From NCBI GenBank assembly GCA_029747015.1, contig JAKOGI010003138.1, forward strand, positions 1-64,000: a stretch of 64,000 nt of DNA. Reading direction: 5' to 3'. Both the position numbers and the translations under genes were made by a program. This stretch comes from Carnegiea gigantea. Its lineage: Eukaryota > Streptophyta > Magnoliopsida > Caryophyllales > Cactaceae. The notes below the pieces were generated by a model that ran no database searches, was not told where the DNA came from, and saw only the letters and a program-made list of their open reading frames with translations. Positions 1 to 9,479 of the stretch are shown in pieces. Position 1 is the stretch's first letter; every line of letters begins with the position of its first letter.

Positions 1-35
1 TATACACATATATTTATATACATAGAAATATGTGG

Positions 36-88
<53 letters not shown>

Positions 89-89
89 A
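1..89. repeat. TA/CA microsatellite at left edge
   Basis: Alternating TA and CA dinucleotides with short interruptions (a long CA run at about 49-75, then TA). It resembles the much longer TA/TG tract at 7549-8126, so the two may be halves of one microsatellite split by the pararetroviral insertion. No coding content. Confidence 0.9.
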
Positions 90-306
90 TGTTGGTGCCC
101 AGCACCGAGCCCTGCGTATGATATTGTCTGCTTTGGGCCTCAACCCTCACGGCTTTAAAACGCGTCATACGGGTGAGGTGTCCAGCTCCTTATAAAGAGG
201 CCTTCGTTCACCTCACCTGTCGATGTGGGACACTCAGTCAAACACCTCCACTCAGGTGAGGCGCCCCCACGAAGGGTACACCGGCACGAACCTGGCTCTG
301 ATACCA
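90..306 (-). mobile_element. LTR/TRIM retrotransposon fragment with tRNA-Met primer-binding site
   Basis: On the plus strand this begins TGTTGGTGCC and runs to a perfect tRNA-Met 3'-end sequence at 289-306 (AACCTGGCTCTGATACCA). On the minus strand that is a retrotransposon primer-binding site, TGGTATCAGAGCCAGG. A second TGTTGGTGCC follows directly at 307-316, where the minus-strand 5' LTR would end. The layout is that of a short non-coding TRIM-like element, or an LTR with flanking leader, whose other LTR has been replaced by pararetroviral sequence. No protein is encoded. The family is not certain. Confidence 0.55.
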
Positions 307-312
307 TGTTGG

Positions 313-410
313 TGCCATACAAAGGCAGAAAGCCATACTCGAAGGTATTAATGAAGCTTTGTCTTCATTAGATAATGCTTTAAGACGTCATAATCAAAAT
401 TATGACTATA
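313..410 (+). repeat. Left copy of pararetroviral terminal redundancy
   Basis: These 98 bp match 7455-7552 except for one A/C difference near the end (offset 7142). They show that the insert is a little longer than one circular genome and fix its unit length. Confidence 0.92.
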
Positions 411-512
411 GATTTCAACAATTCTTGAAGAGAAGAAGGACTAAAAAGTCCAAAAATAATTCCGCACCCAGTTGTAGCTATACTTCATAACTGGAAACTG
501 AAGTTCGTAAAA

Positions 513-527
513 TGGTATCAGAGCCAT
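513..527 (+). promoter_or_regulatory. Pararetroviral minus-strand primer-binding site (tRNA-Met)
   Basis: TGGTATCAGAGCCAT is complementary to the 3' end of plant tRNA-Met, the standard Caulimoviridae primer. By convention this is position 1 of the viral genome. It lies about 140 bp upstream of the capsid frame and just after a small leader frame that ends near 488. Confidence 0.88.
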
Positions 528-654
528 TTCTCATGTGTCAAACCCAGAGACGACTCCAAAATATATATCAATGAACAAACTAAACCCGAAGATACCTATT
601 GGTATGTCGAGGTTGACCTAGCAAGCCCTGCTAGAGATTCTTTATCTGGACTAA

Positions 655-2298
655 GTGATGGATAAAGCCAGCAGCAGTTCTAACCCTCCATATAAGGAGT
701 TGTGGAAGAACAGTCTGACGGGACAAACCATTGATGCTAAACTAGAAAGCATCTATGAGGGATTAGGAGAAGTTCAAACGTTAATTCTCTATAACCCTAA
801 GGTTACTGACGAACGAGCAATAGTTCGTAGAAAAATCCAGTTTAATCCCACAATTGACCCAACCAAATCAGGATACCCTTCTATTTCGAACATGGTTCGA
901 ACTTTTATTTCCTTAGAGGAATTAGAAAATGAGTATGCCCAAGCAAACTCAGAAGAAGAAGAAGAAATCCTAAATAGGATAAACGAGCTCCAATTACAAT
1001 GTAATATGGAAGCAACTGGTGAAACCTCTCAAGGTAGTCCCTTGATAGTACCAGACTCTGTCCAATCAGGTGGTCCTGAAGTCAGACCCGAGAGTCAGAC
1101 TAATATCGATAGTCAAGTCGGTAGTAGTGATGAAGAGGAAGCTCAGCGCTACCGGTATCGTCACTCTACTTCTAGGTGAAGAAGAATTGGAGGAAGACAC
1201 TTATTTCCTCACCCTAGCCATGCATATCCTTTAACGAATGCTGGTGCCACCCTTAATATTGACTGTGTTTCTAATACAGACGAAGTTATTAAGGAATGGG
1301 TAAAAGCCCTACTCATATATACTGGTGTTACCAGGACTGAAGGCGATGAACTAAAAATTTTCATCCCTTTAACCCTAAGTGGTAAAGTCGCAGACTGGTT
1401 CACTACCTTACCTGAAGAAACAAAGGTAAGATATCTAGGTGGAACCAACACTAATGATAATAAGACTATTATCAACACTATTGAGAATGAAATTCGAAGA
1501 GAATTTCTAGGAAAGGATTACTCTCAGCATCGCTTAAATGAAAAGCGTATCAAAAAGCAAAACTATCTTACTATGCTTTATAATTTATAGATATATGACA
1601 TCAATTATTTTGATGCATATGTATGTGAATTCAAGAAGTATTATTACAAGGCTGAAATTTCCTCAGCTAATCAAAATTCATTGAACTTCCACAATGATAT
1701 GTTTTTTACAAAATTACCATTTCCATGGAGTGATCTACTCTTTAACAAGTGGAAAGCAGCCGACAGGCCTGAAAGAACCGATACGTTAGGCGCTCGTATC
1801 GAATTTGCTAGAATTACTCTAGCAGCTGAATGCGAAAAAGCGTACGAACGCAAAAGACTTCAAAAAGACCAAAAGAAGTTAAAGTGCAAAGACCAACTGT
1901 ACTATCCTAGTAAATTTAGGTGTCAGCTTGATAAACCCAAGAAAAAGAAAAAGTTTAAGGCCAAGAAACAACTTGGTAAACGCTTGAAAAAGCATCCAAA
2001 ACCCTTCAAGAAGAAGAGGAAATTCTTTAAAAAGAACCAGAAGAAAAAGGAAGAACAGAAAGAGAAAAGTTCTTCTAAACAAATCCAGAAACAAGATTAC
2101 CGTTGCTGGAATTGTAATGAAAAAGGACATTTCGCTAATGAGTGTCCTAAGCAAATTAATTTTACAGGTGTTTGTTCTAATGAACTATTTGAGCAGATTT
2201 CGGGTTACGACAAAATCAATTATTCTGACATAGCATCAGAAGACGAGATCCTCGTCTTAACTTATTTATCCAGCACGTCTGAAGATGAGTCAAACTGA
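655..2298 (+). pseudogene. Pararetroviral capsid protein frame, two nonsense codons
   Basis: One reading frame of 548 codons runs from ATG 655 to stop 2298, broken only by TGA at 1177-1179 and TAG at 1588-1590; the frame does not shift. The N-terminal third is acidic, with Glu-rich and probably coiled-coil stretches (about 940-1000) and a Ser/Glu-rich tail near 1120-1175. The middle part, about 1200-1830, resembles the capsid core. After it comes a strongly basic Lys-rich block (about 1860-2060) and then a CCHC zinc knuckle (C-X2-C-X4-H-X4-C, 2104-2145), the RNA-binding mark of pararetroviral capsids. An acidic tail follows. The end overlaps the next start codon at 2285 by 14 bp. Assigned from domain order and the zinc knuckle; the capsid core itself was not compared with any reference. 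Confidence 0.78.
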
Positions 2299-3472
2299 CG
2301 AGCACGTTCAACATGAGGAAGGAGAATCCTCAGGTACGTATTCTAACGAAATACTTTTTGATAAGAAAAAATATCAAAAAATTTTATCTAAAAATATAAA
2401 GATAAATGAACATGAAGGTTTTAAGAGAACCTTATTACAAATATTCAAAAGAACGAATATCCAGTATTTCGGGACTAACATCCAAGAAATACCGATCTCC
2501 AGCAATATTGCTGAGGGACAAGTCGAGTTACCCCTAGTAACTCTTGACCTAATCAAACAGAAAATCAGGAAGATACCTGAGAAAGACCGAACAAAACTCG
2601 GTTACATTTATTTTGGTGCTGTACGAATCCATTTGAAGGCCACCTTTCAAAAAGGATTAGACACCCCAATCATAACTACTTTAATGCATAATCGCATTGC
2701 TAATCGGTCAGAAGCCTTGATAGGCATCCTGAAAGGTAATCTCATTTACCAGAACATAGGTTTTACTACCTATCCAGGGTATAGTATCCCCATTAAAGAT
2801 TTAGACACAAATCGTGCTCTAAACCTTTGTTATAACTTTAAAAGGTCAGACTTATTAGAAAGTCTGCATCACTCACCATTTACCATTTACACGATGGTAA
2901 GTTACATGCTCAGTAACACCCATATCATTGATCAATTTCTTCACAAAGATGAATTGAATTAGATGATATCTTGACTGACATATGTGAGATTCAAGAAATC
3001 TCCAGACCTGTCATTCAACTAATAAAAGAATGGCAAATTGACATTCAACAAAAACCCCTATTCAATAGAAGCAATAGCATCCAATGACGCTATTCTATCG
3101 ATGGAAATATCCTCCGTACCCATTCTATTGAAAGATTGCTAGTCCCCAAACTAGCAACTTTTCAACTCGTGAGTAAAATTTATATTACTCAATGGCGAGA
3201 TGGGCTAATATGGATCAATCCATCTATACAGCATAACTATGCTGGACCAGATCTCCATTCCCAGATGTTAGAACATAAACTCACTTATGTTCCCGTCCTC
3301 TTTGGATCGATTGAAAGGATCATCCACCTTGAGGCCCAAGCTTTTTAACACAAAAGCTGATTTATTATTAGGAATACGTTTCCTCGCAGAAACCACTTAT
3401 TCCATTACGGAACATTCCATGACCATTAAACTAAGTGGTACATTAATTCAAGCCAGTAGGACTTATGAATAA
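2285..3472 (+). pseudogene. Pararetroviral movement protein frame, frameshifted in its C-terminal half
   Basis: The open part, 2285-2962 (225 codons), has the features of a caulimovirid 30K-type movement protein: a 'GAVRIHLKATF'-like stretch near 2620-2655, a 'NRIANRSEALIG' segment, 'GNLIYQN', and a 'PFTIYTMVSYMLSN' stretch near 2875-2920. Such proteins form tubules through plasmodesmata. After about 2950 the coding sense moves between frames. A plausible continuation is readable to about 3085 in another frame, then at 3136-3348, and again in the original frame at 3287-3472, so at least two indels are present. The start overlaps the capsid frame by 14 bp, and the stop overlaps the polymerase start (ATGAATAA, 3465-3472). 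Non-functional as it stands. Confidence 0.8.
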
Positions 3473-5443
3473 AGTTCCCTACATTAAGGTTGAATTAGTT
3501 TACAGGTTTCATAAGCCTGAATGGTTCTACGCCATGATAGACACTGGATTAGATGTCACTATGGCTTCAGCCAATTCTTATCCAGAACGCTACTGGAAAG
3601 ATCTTCGTAAACCTCTACAAGTGGTTGTAGCATCAGGACAGATAGCCAGACTCACCAAAGCAGTCTTTGGCCAGTTCATTGCTATTTTTGATTGCACAAC
3701 TAAGCAATTCAAAGTCTTACCTTTACCTACGGTCGTTATCCAGGCCCCCAAAGACGCCACCTACAACCTACTCTTAGGTGTAGACTTCCTTAATCGTTTC
3801 AAGGAATACAGTTGTGATCATTCACAAATCCGTTTCCTTACCCCTTGTGGACATTGGATCATATCCGATCTTATACCCAATCCACAAATGAAAACTTCTA
3901 TCTCTCACACCCCACGCAGCCAGCATGGTGATAAGGCCTACCCAAAAAATACAAACCGGCCCAAAAACAGGTCCAAAGCCCAGGCCCAATTATTAAATGC
4001 TCTATCCAACACCCAAAGGGCATTAGAATTTCGCCTTGAAGATGAAGTGAAAAGTCTTCTTCAAGCAAATTTCGATGAAAACCCATTAAAATATTGGGAT
4101 AAAGATAAATCTTATGTGGATATCCAGCTCAAAGAGGCCAACTCAATAGTCAGAGTTAAGCCCATGCGCTACAATCAGGCAGATGAACTAGAGTTCAAAG
4201 CCCAACTTCGAGAACTCGAAGAAAAGCAGTTAGCTTTTAAAAGTACAGAGGAAAATAAAAGTCCTCATAGTAGCCCTGCATTCATGGTCAATAACCACTC
4301 TAAACAAAAGAGAGGTAAGCCCAGAATGGTTATTAACTACAAAAGGTTAAATGAATTAACTGTTTTTGATGGCTATTTCCTGCCAAATAAGGAATTGCTT
4401 ATCAATAGAACCCTTAACAAAAAGTGGTTTTCAAAATTCGACTGCAAATCTAGATTTTATCAGATAAAGCTGAAAGACTCTGCTAACCCCTAACAGCTTT
4501 TAGCACACCACAGGGTCAATACATCTGGAATGTAATGCCTATGGGACTTAAAAATGCCCCACAGATCTTCCAAAGAAGAATGGACAATATCTTCAACGAA
4601 TACTCAGATTTCTGTCTAGTATATGTTGATGATATTTTGATTTTTTCATCTAACATTGCAGATCATGCAACGCATCTTATGAAATTCATAGAGAAGAGTC
4701 GTAATCATGGACTAATCCTATCAGCAAAAAAGGCTGAAATTGCTAAAAGGCAAATTGAATTTTTAGGTCTTAAGATTGACCATCAAGGCATTGAAATGCA
4801 ACCTCACGTTTGTGAGAAAATTGCCAATTTTCCTGACAAACTTATCGACCGAAAACAAGTCGAAAGATTTTTAAGATGTATTAACTACATCAGTGACTTC
4901 ATCCCTAACCTTGCTTGGTTACGAGGTCCCCTGCAAGATCTCCTCAAAAAGAGATTGAATTTACAATGGCAAGATTACCATACTCATCTTGTCCAACAGC
5001 TCAAAAAGCTGTGTACTCAACTACCAAAGTTAGCCATACCCGAGGAAGGCGACCAACTAATAGTTGAGACTGACGCTTCAGACCTATACTAGGGAGGAGT
5101 CCTTAAGGCTAAAAAAGCTGATAACAAAGAGCATATTTGCAGATATGCCAATGGTTGTTTCAAACCAGCTGAAGTTAATTATCATAGTAACGAAAAGGAA
5201 TTGTTAGCCTTAAAACGAAGCTTTGCCAAGTTTCATTTTTTCATTTTACCAGTTCATTTTTTAGTAAGAACTGACAACACCAATGTTAAAGCTTATATTT
5301 TTAATAAGCTTCCTTATACTCCAGAGTACAAAAGGCGCCATAGATGGCAGCAATATTTTCAAGAATATCAATTCGATATTGAGCATATTAAAGGTAAGAA
5401 TAACCATCTTGCTGATTTTCTTAGCAGAGAAGCCAATGATTGA
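3465..5443 (+). pseudogene. Pararetroviral protease / reverse transcriptase / RNase H frame, broken twice
   Basis: Begins at ATG 3465 inside the overlap with the preceding frame. The aspartic protease comes first, with the D-T-G active site near 3540. The reverse transcriptase follows, with conserved blocks at about 4320-4470 and the catalytic Y-V-D-D at about 4622-4633. RNase H follows, with a first catalytic Asp in 'VETDAS' near 5065, a central 'NEKELLAL' block near 5190-5215 and a C-terminal 'HIKGKNNHLADFLSR' block near 5385-5427. A one-step frame change lies just before the stop at 4491-4493; the downstream frame opens at about 4490 and continues to 5443. That frame carries one TAG at 5090-5092 at an RNase H position normally occupied by an aromatic residue. 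The 3' end overlaps the next start (ATGATTGA, 5436-5443). The domain calls are secure; the product would be inactive. Confidence 0.93.
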
Positions 5444-6311
5444 AAACAGCAGACCCATGGACGCCAAGACCTTGTTGGAAATGGCTATCCACGAGCTATG
5501 CATCGCTCATGAAAAAATAGTACAGATTCAGCACGAAATTTCAGAGGAAATAAATCCTCGCATCCTCCAAGCTCTTTCGAGTCTTGACGAGGTAATGGCG
5601 TTACAAGCCATCGAAATGGATGATGAAACTCATCAGGCATTTCTGGACACGTGCCAACGTGCCAAAGAACTCCAAGAAGGAGTTAGACTATTGTCTACAG
5701 AAGACACCCCTAAGCCTACTCTCCAAGAGAAAGGAAAGGCTCAGATGTCTCCTGCCTCCTCAGAAACAGAGGAAGATGACTTCACAGTCATCGTTTCAAA
5801 GGCAAATAAGCCTTCAAAAGAGCCTACTATAAGACAGGCCATTTCTATGGAACAATACGTTTCATATACAAATTGGGTATATTCAGCCCAAAACTCTAAC
5901 AGTCAAATTATTGACACATCTGGGATATATCCTAGACTACATTTCCTTGCAGGTAGCAGTACCGACGACGTCACTAGAGCCGTCATTTTTGGCTTCTGTG
6001 CCAGTATTACCTGTACTCCAGGCAATCGAGAAATTTTGGGCATGCATAAGTCCATAATTGAAGCAGTGAAGAAATTTCGCAAAAGCTCAAAATCTGACAT
6101 GGTGGTATTAAAATTACTATCAGCTAGTCCTGAAGTACTACCTAGTCCAGCCGCTGGATGGATAATAGTCCAGCTTTGCACCCCAAACAGGGCTAACCTC
6201 AAGTTCAAAAAGAACAAATCATTAGAAAATCCAAAAATTGATGAAGGATGGATTTGTTGCCGAAGAGCTATGGGATTTACTGTAATTTTGAGAAAATTAC
6301 AGGCCCTTTGA
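5436..6311 (+). CDS. Pararetroviral transactivator/viroplasmin-like protein, intact frame
   Basis: An open frame of 291 codons whose ATG lies in the 8-bp overlap with the polymerase stop. It is the last main frame before the promoter, where cavemo- and solendoviruses carry the translation transactivator/inclusion-body protein. Visible features are an N-terminal helical region rich in Glu, Leu and Ile (residues 1-90), an acidic Ser/Glu linker (about 100-120), and a compact region (about 135-285) with alternating hydrophobic and Gly/Pro positions ('YTNWVYSA', 'GIYPRLHFLAGSS'). In the family this protein permits reinitiation on the polycistronic RNA, which fits the stop-start overlaps upstream. 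The assignment rests mainly on position. It is the only main viral frame here without a break. Confidence 0.6.
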   Translation: MIENSRPMDAKTLLEMAIHELCIAHEKIVQIQHEISEEINPRILQALSSLDEVMALQAIEMDDETHQAFLDTCQRAKELQEGVRLLSTEDTPKPTLQEKGKAQMSPASSETEEDDFTVIVSKANKPSKEPTIRQAISMEQYVSYTNWVYSAQNSNSQIIDTSGIYPRLHFLAGSSTDDVTRAVIFGFCASITCTPGNREILGMHKSIIEAVKKFRKSSKSDMVVLKLLSASPEVLPSPAAGWIIVQLCTPNRANLKFKKNKSLENPKIDEGWICCRRAMGFTVILRKLQAL

Positions 6312-6792
6312 GAAGCTAATAAAGGCTTTTTGTATAATTCCCCCAACAATATTTTTATTTTTGCTGAAGGAAATTGTACTCCGAGATATGATGCCCTGAA
6401 CAAGATCAGTTCTAGGATAAGTCTCATTCACACCTGCAGAATACCTGGCAGTCATCATACCCGTACTCATCTATGTGGGTTAATCCACCAAGAGAAGACA
6501 GCTGGATGCTGCATCTGTCCCCTCAGATTGTTATGATGGGAAGCATGTTGGACCCTCCACAAAAGAGAGAAAGATGCTAAAGTAAAAGCATTTTTAAAGG
6601 CTGCAGAAAAGCAGATGCTGCAATAATAAAAGCAGATGCCTCCCTTCACTACCTCGAAAGGAGCACCCCCACTAAGACGCACTAGCAAAAGAAGCAGTAT
6701 TATTGTACGAAAAAGTATTATTTGTCTACAGAATAAAGTAGACGCGTTATTACTTTACTTTTATAAAAGTTGTACCTTTTTTAAGAGCCTTT

Positions 6793-6804
6793 CTCTATAT
6801 AAGG
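6793..6804 (+). promoter_or_regulatory. TATA box of the pararetroviral pregenomic promoter
   Basis: CTCTATATAAGG lies 480 bp after the last viral frame and about 160 bp before AATAAA, the arrangement of the 35S-type promoter and terminator of Caulimoviridae. Transcription would be expected to start about 30 bp downstream, near 6825-6835. Confidence 0.75.
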
Positions 6805-6952
6805 AGAGCTCGTTCATTTGTAAGAGACATCGGACATCAGAGATCAGATACTAGAGAGACAAAAACAACAAGAGAGAAATGTTAAGGGAGTAACTACTCC
6901 ATTAGGGAGTAGAGAGAGATGTGTAGAATAATGTATAATTATTAGCATTATC

Positions 6953-6958
6953 AATAAA
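6953..6958 (+). terminator. Pararetroviral polyadenylation signal
   Basis: AATAAA downstream of the TATA box, within the sequence that would be repeated at both ends of a terminally redundant pregenomic RNA. Such a signal is bypassed on the first pass and used on the second. Confidence 0.6.
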
Positions 6959-7205
6959 ATTAGTTTTCATACATCTTGAGTTGCAATACTATTCATTTGG
7001 GATAAGGATCTAGAGTACCTTTGGTATAGCCAAGAAGTAGCCAACAGACAAGTGGTCGCCGGCGAATAGGCTTCAGCCCAGTTAGGTATTGATCTAATCC
7101 TTGATAAATTGTATTCCTTGTCAAGATGCATGTTTTCTAATTTGTCTGATAATCTGATAATTGTATTTATTCTGCATACTCTCTTGAAACCTAATTACTT
7201 TAGCT

Positions 7206-7552
7206 ATGAATCCTTTTAGTCCAGAGCAACTAATTGCTAAAAGAATAGTAAATAATGCCTTAGACCGATGTCTATTAGAGAAAGAGAACACAGAATTTTT
7301 CATTCATGTCAACCAGACTTTGGAATATAAGCCGACGGGGTATTGAAGCCCTTAGTAGTGATTTCTTCGATAATCCCTTAATTCTCGCAGATGGAGAAAT
7401 AATTATTCCTAGTCCTAGGAGTATATTAGAGCAGGAAACTCTACACCATGTTAATGCCATACAAAGGCAGAAAGCCATACTCGAAGGTATTAATGAAGCT
7501 TTGTCTTCATTAGATAATGCTTTAAGACGTCATAATCAACATTATGACTATA
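7206..7552 (+). other. Pararetroviral leader with small reading frames
   Basis: The leader between AATAAA and the primer-binding site holds short frames. One starts at ATG 7206 and stops near 7344. A second starts at ATG 7306 and stays open through the terminal redundancy; the same coding sense is visible at the other end of the insert from about 313 to a stop near 486-488, just before the primer-binding site. In the circular virus the second frame would therefore be a small protein (order of 110-125 residues) straddling the point where this copy was opened. Function unknown. Small upstream frames are common in caulimovirid leaders. Confidence 0.5.
7455..7552 (+). repeat. Right copy of pararetroviral terminal redundancy
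   Basis: Matches 313-410 with a single mismatch. It ends exactly where the TA repeat begins (GACTATATATATA), so the right junction is in TA dinucleotides. Confidence 0.92.
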
Positions 7553-7639
7553 TATATATACATATATGTGTGTGTGTGTATATATATATATATATTTATA
7601 TGTATATTTATGTATATATATATATATTTATATATGTGT

Positions 7640-7693
<54 letters not shown>

Positions 7694-7756
7694 TTATTTA
7701 TTTATTTTTATATTTATATATATAATATATATGTACTTATTTGTGTGTTTTTTGTG

Positions 7757-7799
<43 letters not shown>

Positions 7800-7907
7800 T
7801 GTATATATATATATATGTATATGTGTGTGTGTGTGTGGTGTGTGTGTGTGTATCCTCTATATGTATGAATGTGTGTGTGTATATATATATATGTATATAT
7901 ATATATC

Positions 7908-7959
<52 letters not shown>

Positions 7960-7981
7960 ATATATATACACACAACACACG

Positions 7982-8048
<67 letters not shown>

Positions 8049-8126
8049 GTATCTGTACATGTGTATCTATATCTATAGATATATATTTATATATGTGTAT
8101 GTGTGTGTGTGTGTGTGTATCATCTC
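7549..8126. repeat. Long TA/TG compound microsatellite
   Basis: About 580 bp of TATATA, TGTGTG and TTTATTTA blocks. Several long 'open frames' here are artefacts of the dinucleotide repeat ([12 protein letters not shown]). This is the probable integration target of the pararetrovirus, matching the tract at 1-89. Confidence 0.95.
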
Positions 8127-8338
8127 ATGATTTTGTGCAATTTTAGTAACTTTTGTGCTTCAGAAAAAGCTGTGGAGGATAACAAAAGTGCAGCAGAAAT
8201 ATAATTATGTAAATTTGCTTTTGATAGAAGATCAAAAAATATTTCTTAAAATAATAGATTAGGGGGAAAAAGTTGGTATAAAGCATTGACAATGAGCGAG
8301 AGAGAGAGAATTGCAGGGGTTTCGCATTGAATTCTGAA

Positions 8339-8435
<97 letters not shown>

Positions 8436-8436
8436 A
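8339..8436. repeat. (TTA)n trinucleotide microsatellite
   Basis: About 98 bp of TTA/ATT triplets with one TTTTTG interruption near 8399-8404. A short GA run precedes it at about 8295-8308. The poly-Tyr and poly-Ile frames are artefacts. Confidence 0.95.
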
Positions 8437-8880
8437 TAAGAAACGAGAAGAACAGGAGATAGAAAGTGATGATATTAATTGGTCGGGGGGAGGGATGATG
8501 AGAGAGAGCATAGTACAGAAAGGGACAATGAGCCAATGGCCATATAACATTGGAGACTCTAAGTAAGCTAAACTTTTGTTATAGAAGGAATGTAATCAAA
8601 ATTATTTAGTAAATTATTAAGTAATGCTAATTGTATAGGTTGAAGTAGATGTGATTGAAATATAAATTCATTGGATTGCTTAACTGTAACCAAACATGAT
8701 AATGAAATCATTATTGTATTGTTAATTGCATTACCACTTTAATTACATCAAACCAAACAAGGCATAAGTGCAAGTTCAAGGAATTCATTTTAAAAAACCT
8801 TTTAATAAAAAAATGTCTATGGATCAAACTTCTATAGTGGAGCTGCATTTGAATGATTTGGTATGAACTTTGGCACTTAA

Positions 8881-9174
8881 GGTCCGTTCTTTTCATTGGT
8901 AAATAAGTATTTACGAATAATTTTCGATCCTTTACCAATCCTTACCTGTCATATTAAAAAAGAAAAGTCTGAATTCTTCCTAATCATTACCATTTTTCCC
9001 ATTTATTCCCACTCCTTTAAAAAAAATATATATTCTTGCCTTTTGCCAACCATTTTCAGTCATTACCAATCCTTGCCAGTCATCCTTAAAAAATTTCAAT
9101 GTTTTATAATCATTGTCAATCCTTACTAATCCTTCCATTTTACCAATTTTATTTACCAATGGAAACAATAGGCT
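8881..9174. mobile_element. Small TIR element (MITE candidate)
   Basis: The left end GGTCCGTTCTTTTCATTGG and the inverted right end (read on minus: AGCCTATTGTTTCCATTGG) share a long inverted repeat continuing into GTAAAT, about 17 of 24 positions. The left end resembles the GGGCCTGTTCTTTTCGTG termini of the elements at 37543 and 40076, suggesting a related family. The interior repeats 'ACCAATCCTTACC'-like segments. No clean target-site duplication is visible (TAA on the left, CAT on the right). No protein. Confidence 0.55.
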
Positions 9175-9479
9175 CATGCTCGTAATTCTTTATACATGTT
9201 TCCTTATTATACCTAAAGTTTTAGAAACCAGTTAAGTTAGAAGCACAAGGAACTAACACCAAGAATTGATATTGGTCCATCAATGACCTTGGCTTTAGTA
9301 TGTTCATTTTAATGTTACATTACATCTTCTACATATGCACTAGATGAGGATGTTGTTGTATTGGTTTTTCTTAATCGAAAACATAGGAAGGGTTCATATT
9401 TCATTTGAAATAGAAAACATACACTAGTCATCGATAACGAAATGTAAAGCTAACTCAGTACCCTCCTCTATCCAAGTCT

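Larger units (their letters stand above)
307..7552 (+). mobile_element. Endogenous pararetrovirus (Caulimoviridae), just over one genome unit
   Basis: An integrated plant pararetrovirus. It holds, in order: a tRNA-Met primer-binding site (513), a capsid frame with a zinc knuckle, a movement-protein frame, a protease/reverse transcriptase/RNase H frame, a transactivator-like frame, a TATA promoter (6793), an AATAAA signal (6953) and a leader. Positions 313-410 recur at 7455-7552 with one mismatch, giving a unit length near 7142 bp as expected for a circular genome opened and integrated with slight redundancy. Capsid before movement protein, with a transactivator-like last frame, resembles the cavemovirus/solendovirus side of the family rather than caulimovirus or badnavirus order; genus is inference. 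The copy is defective: two in-frame stops in the capsid frame, frameshifts after the movement domain, and one frameshift plus one stop in the polymerase frame. Confidence 0.9.

Noticed and set aside
7544..8146. Long overlapping reading frames on both strands ([12 protein letters not shown])
   Set aside because: They are products of TA/TG dinucleotide repeats, not genes.
8246..8566. Poly-Ile and poly-Tyr reading frames
   Set aside because: Translations of the (TTA)n tract.
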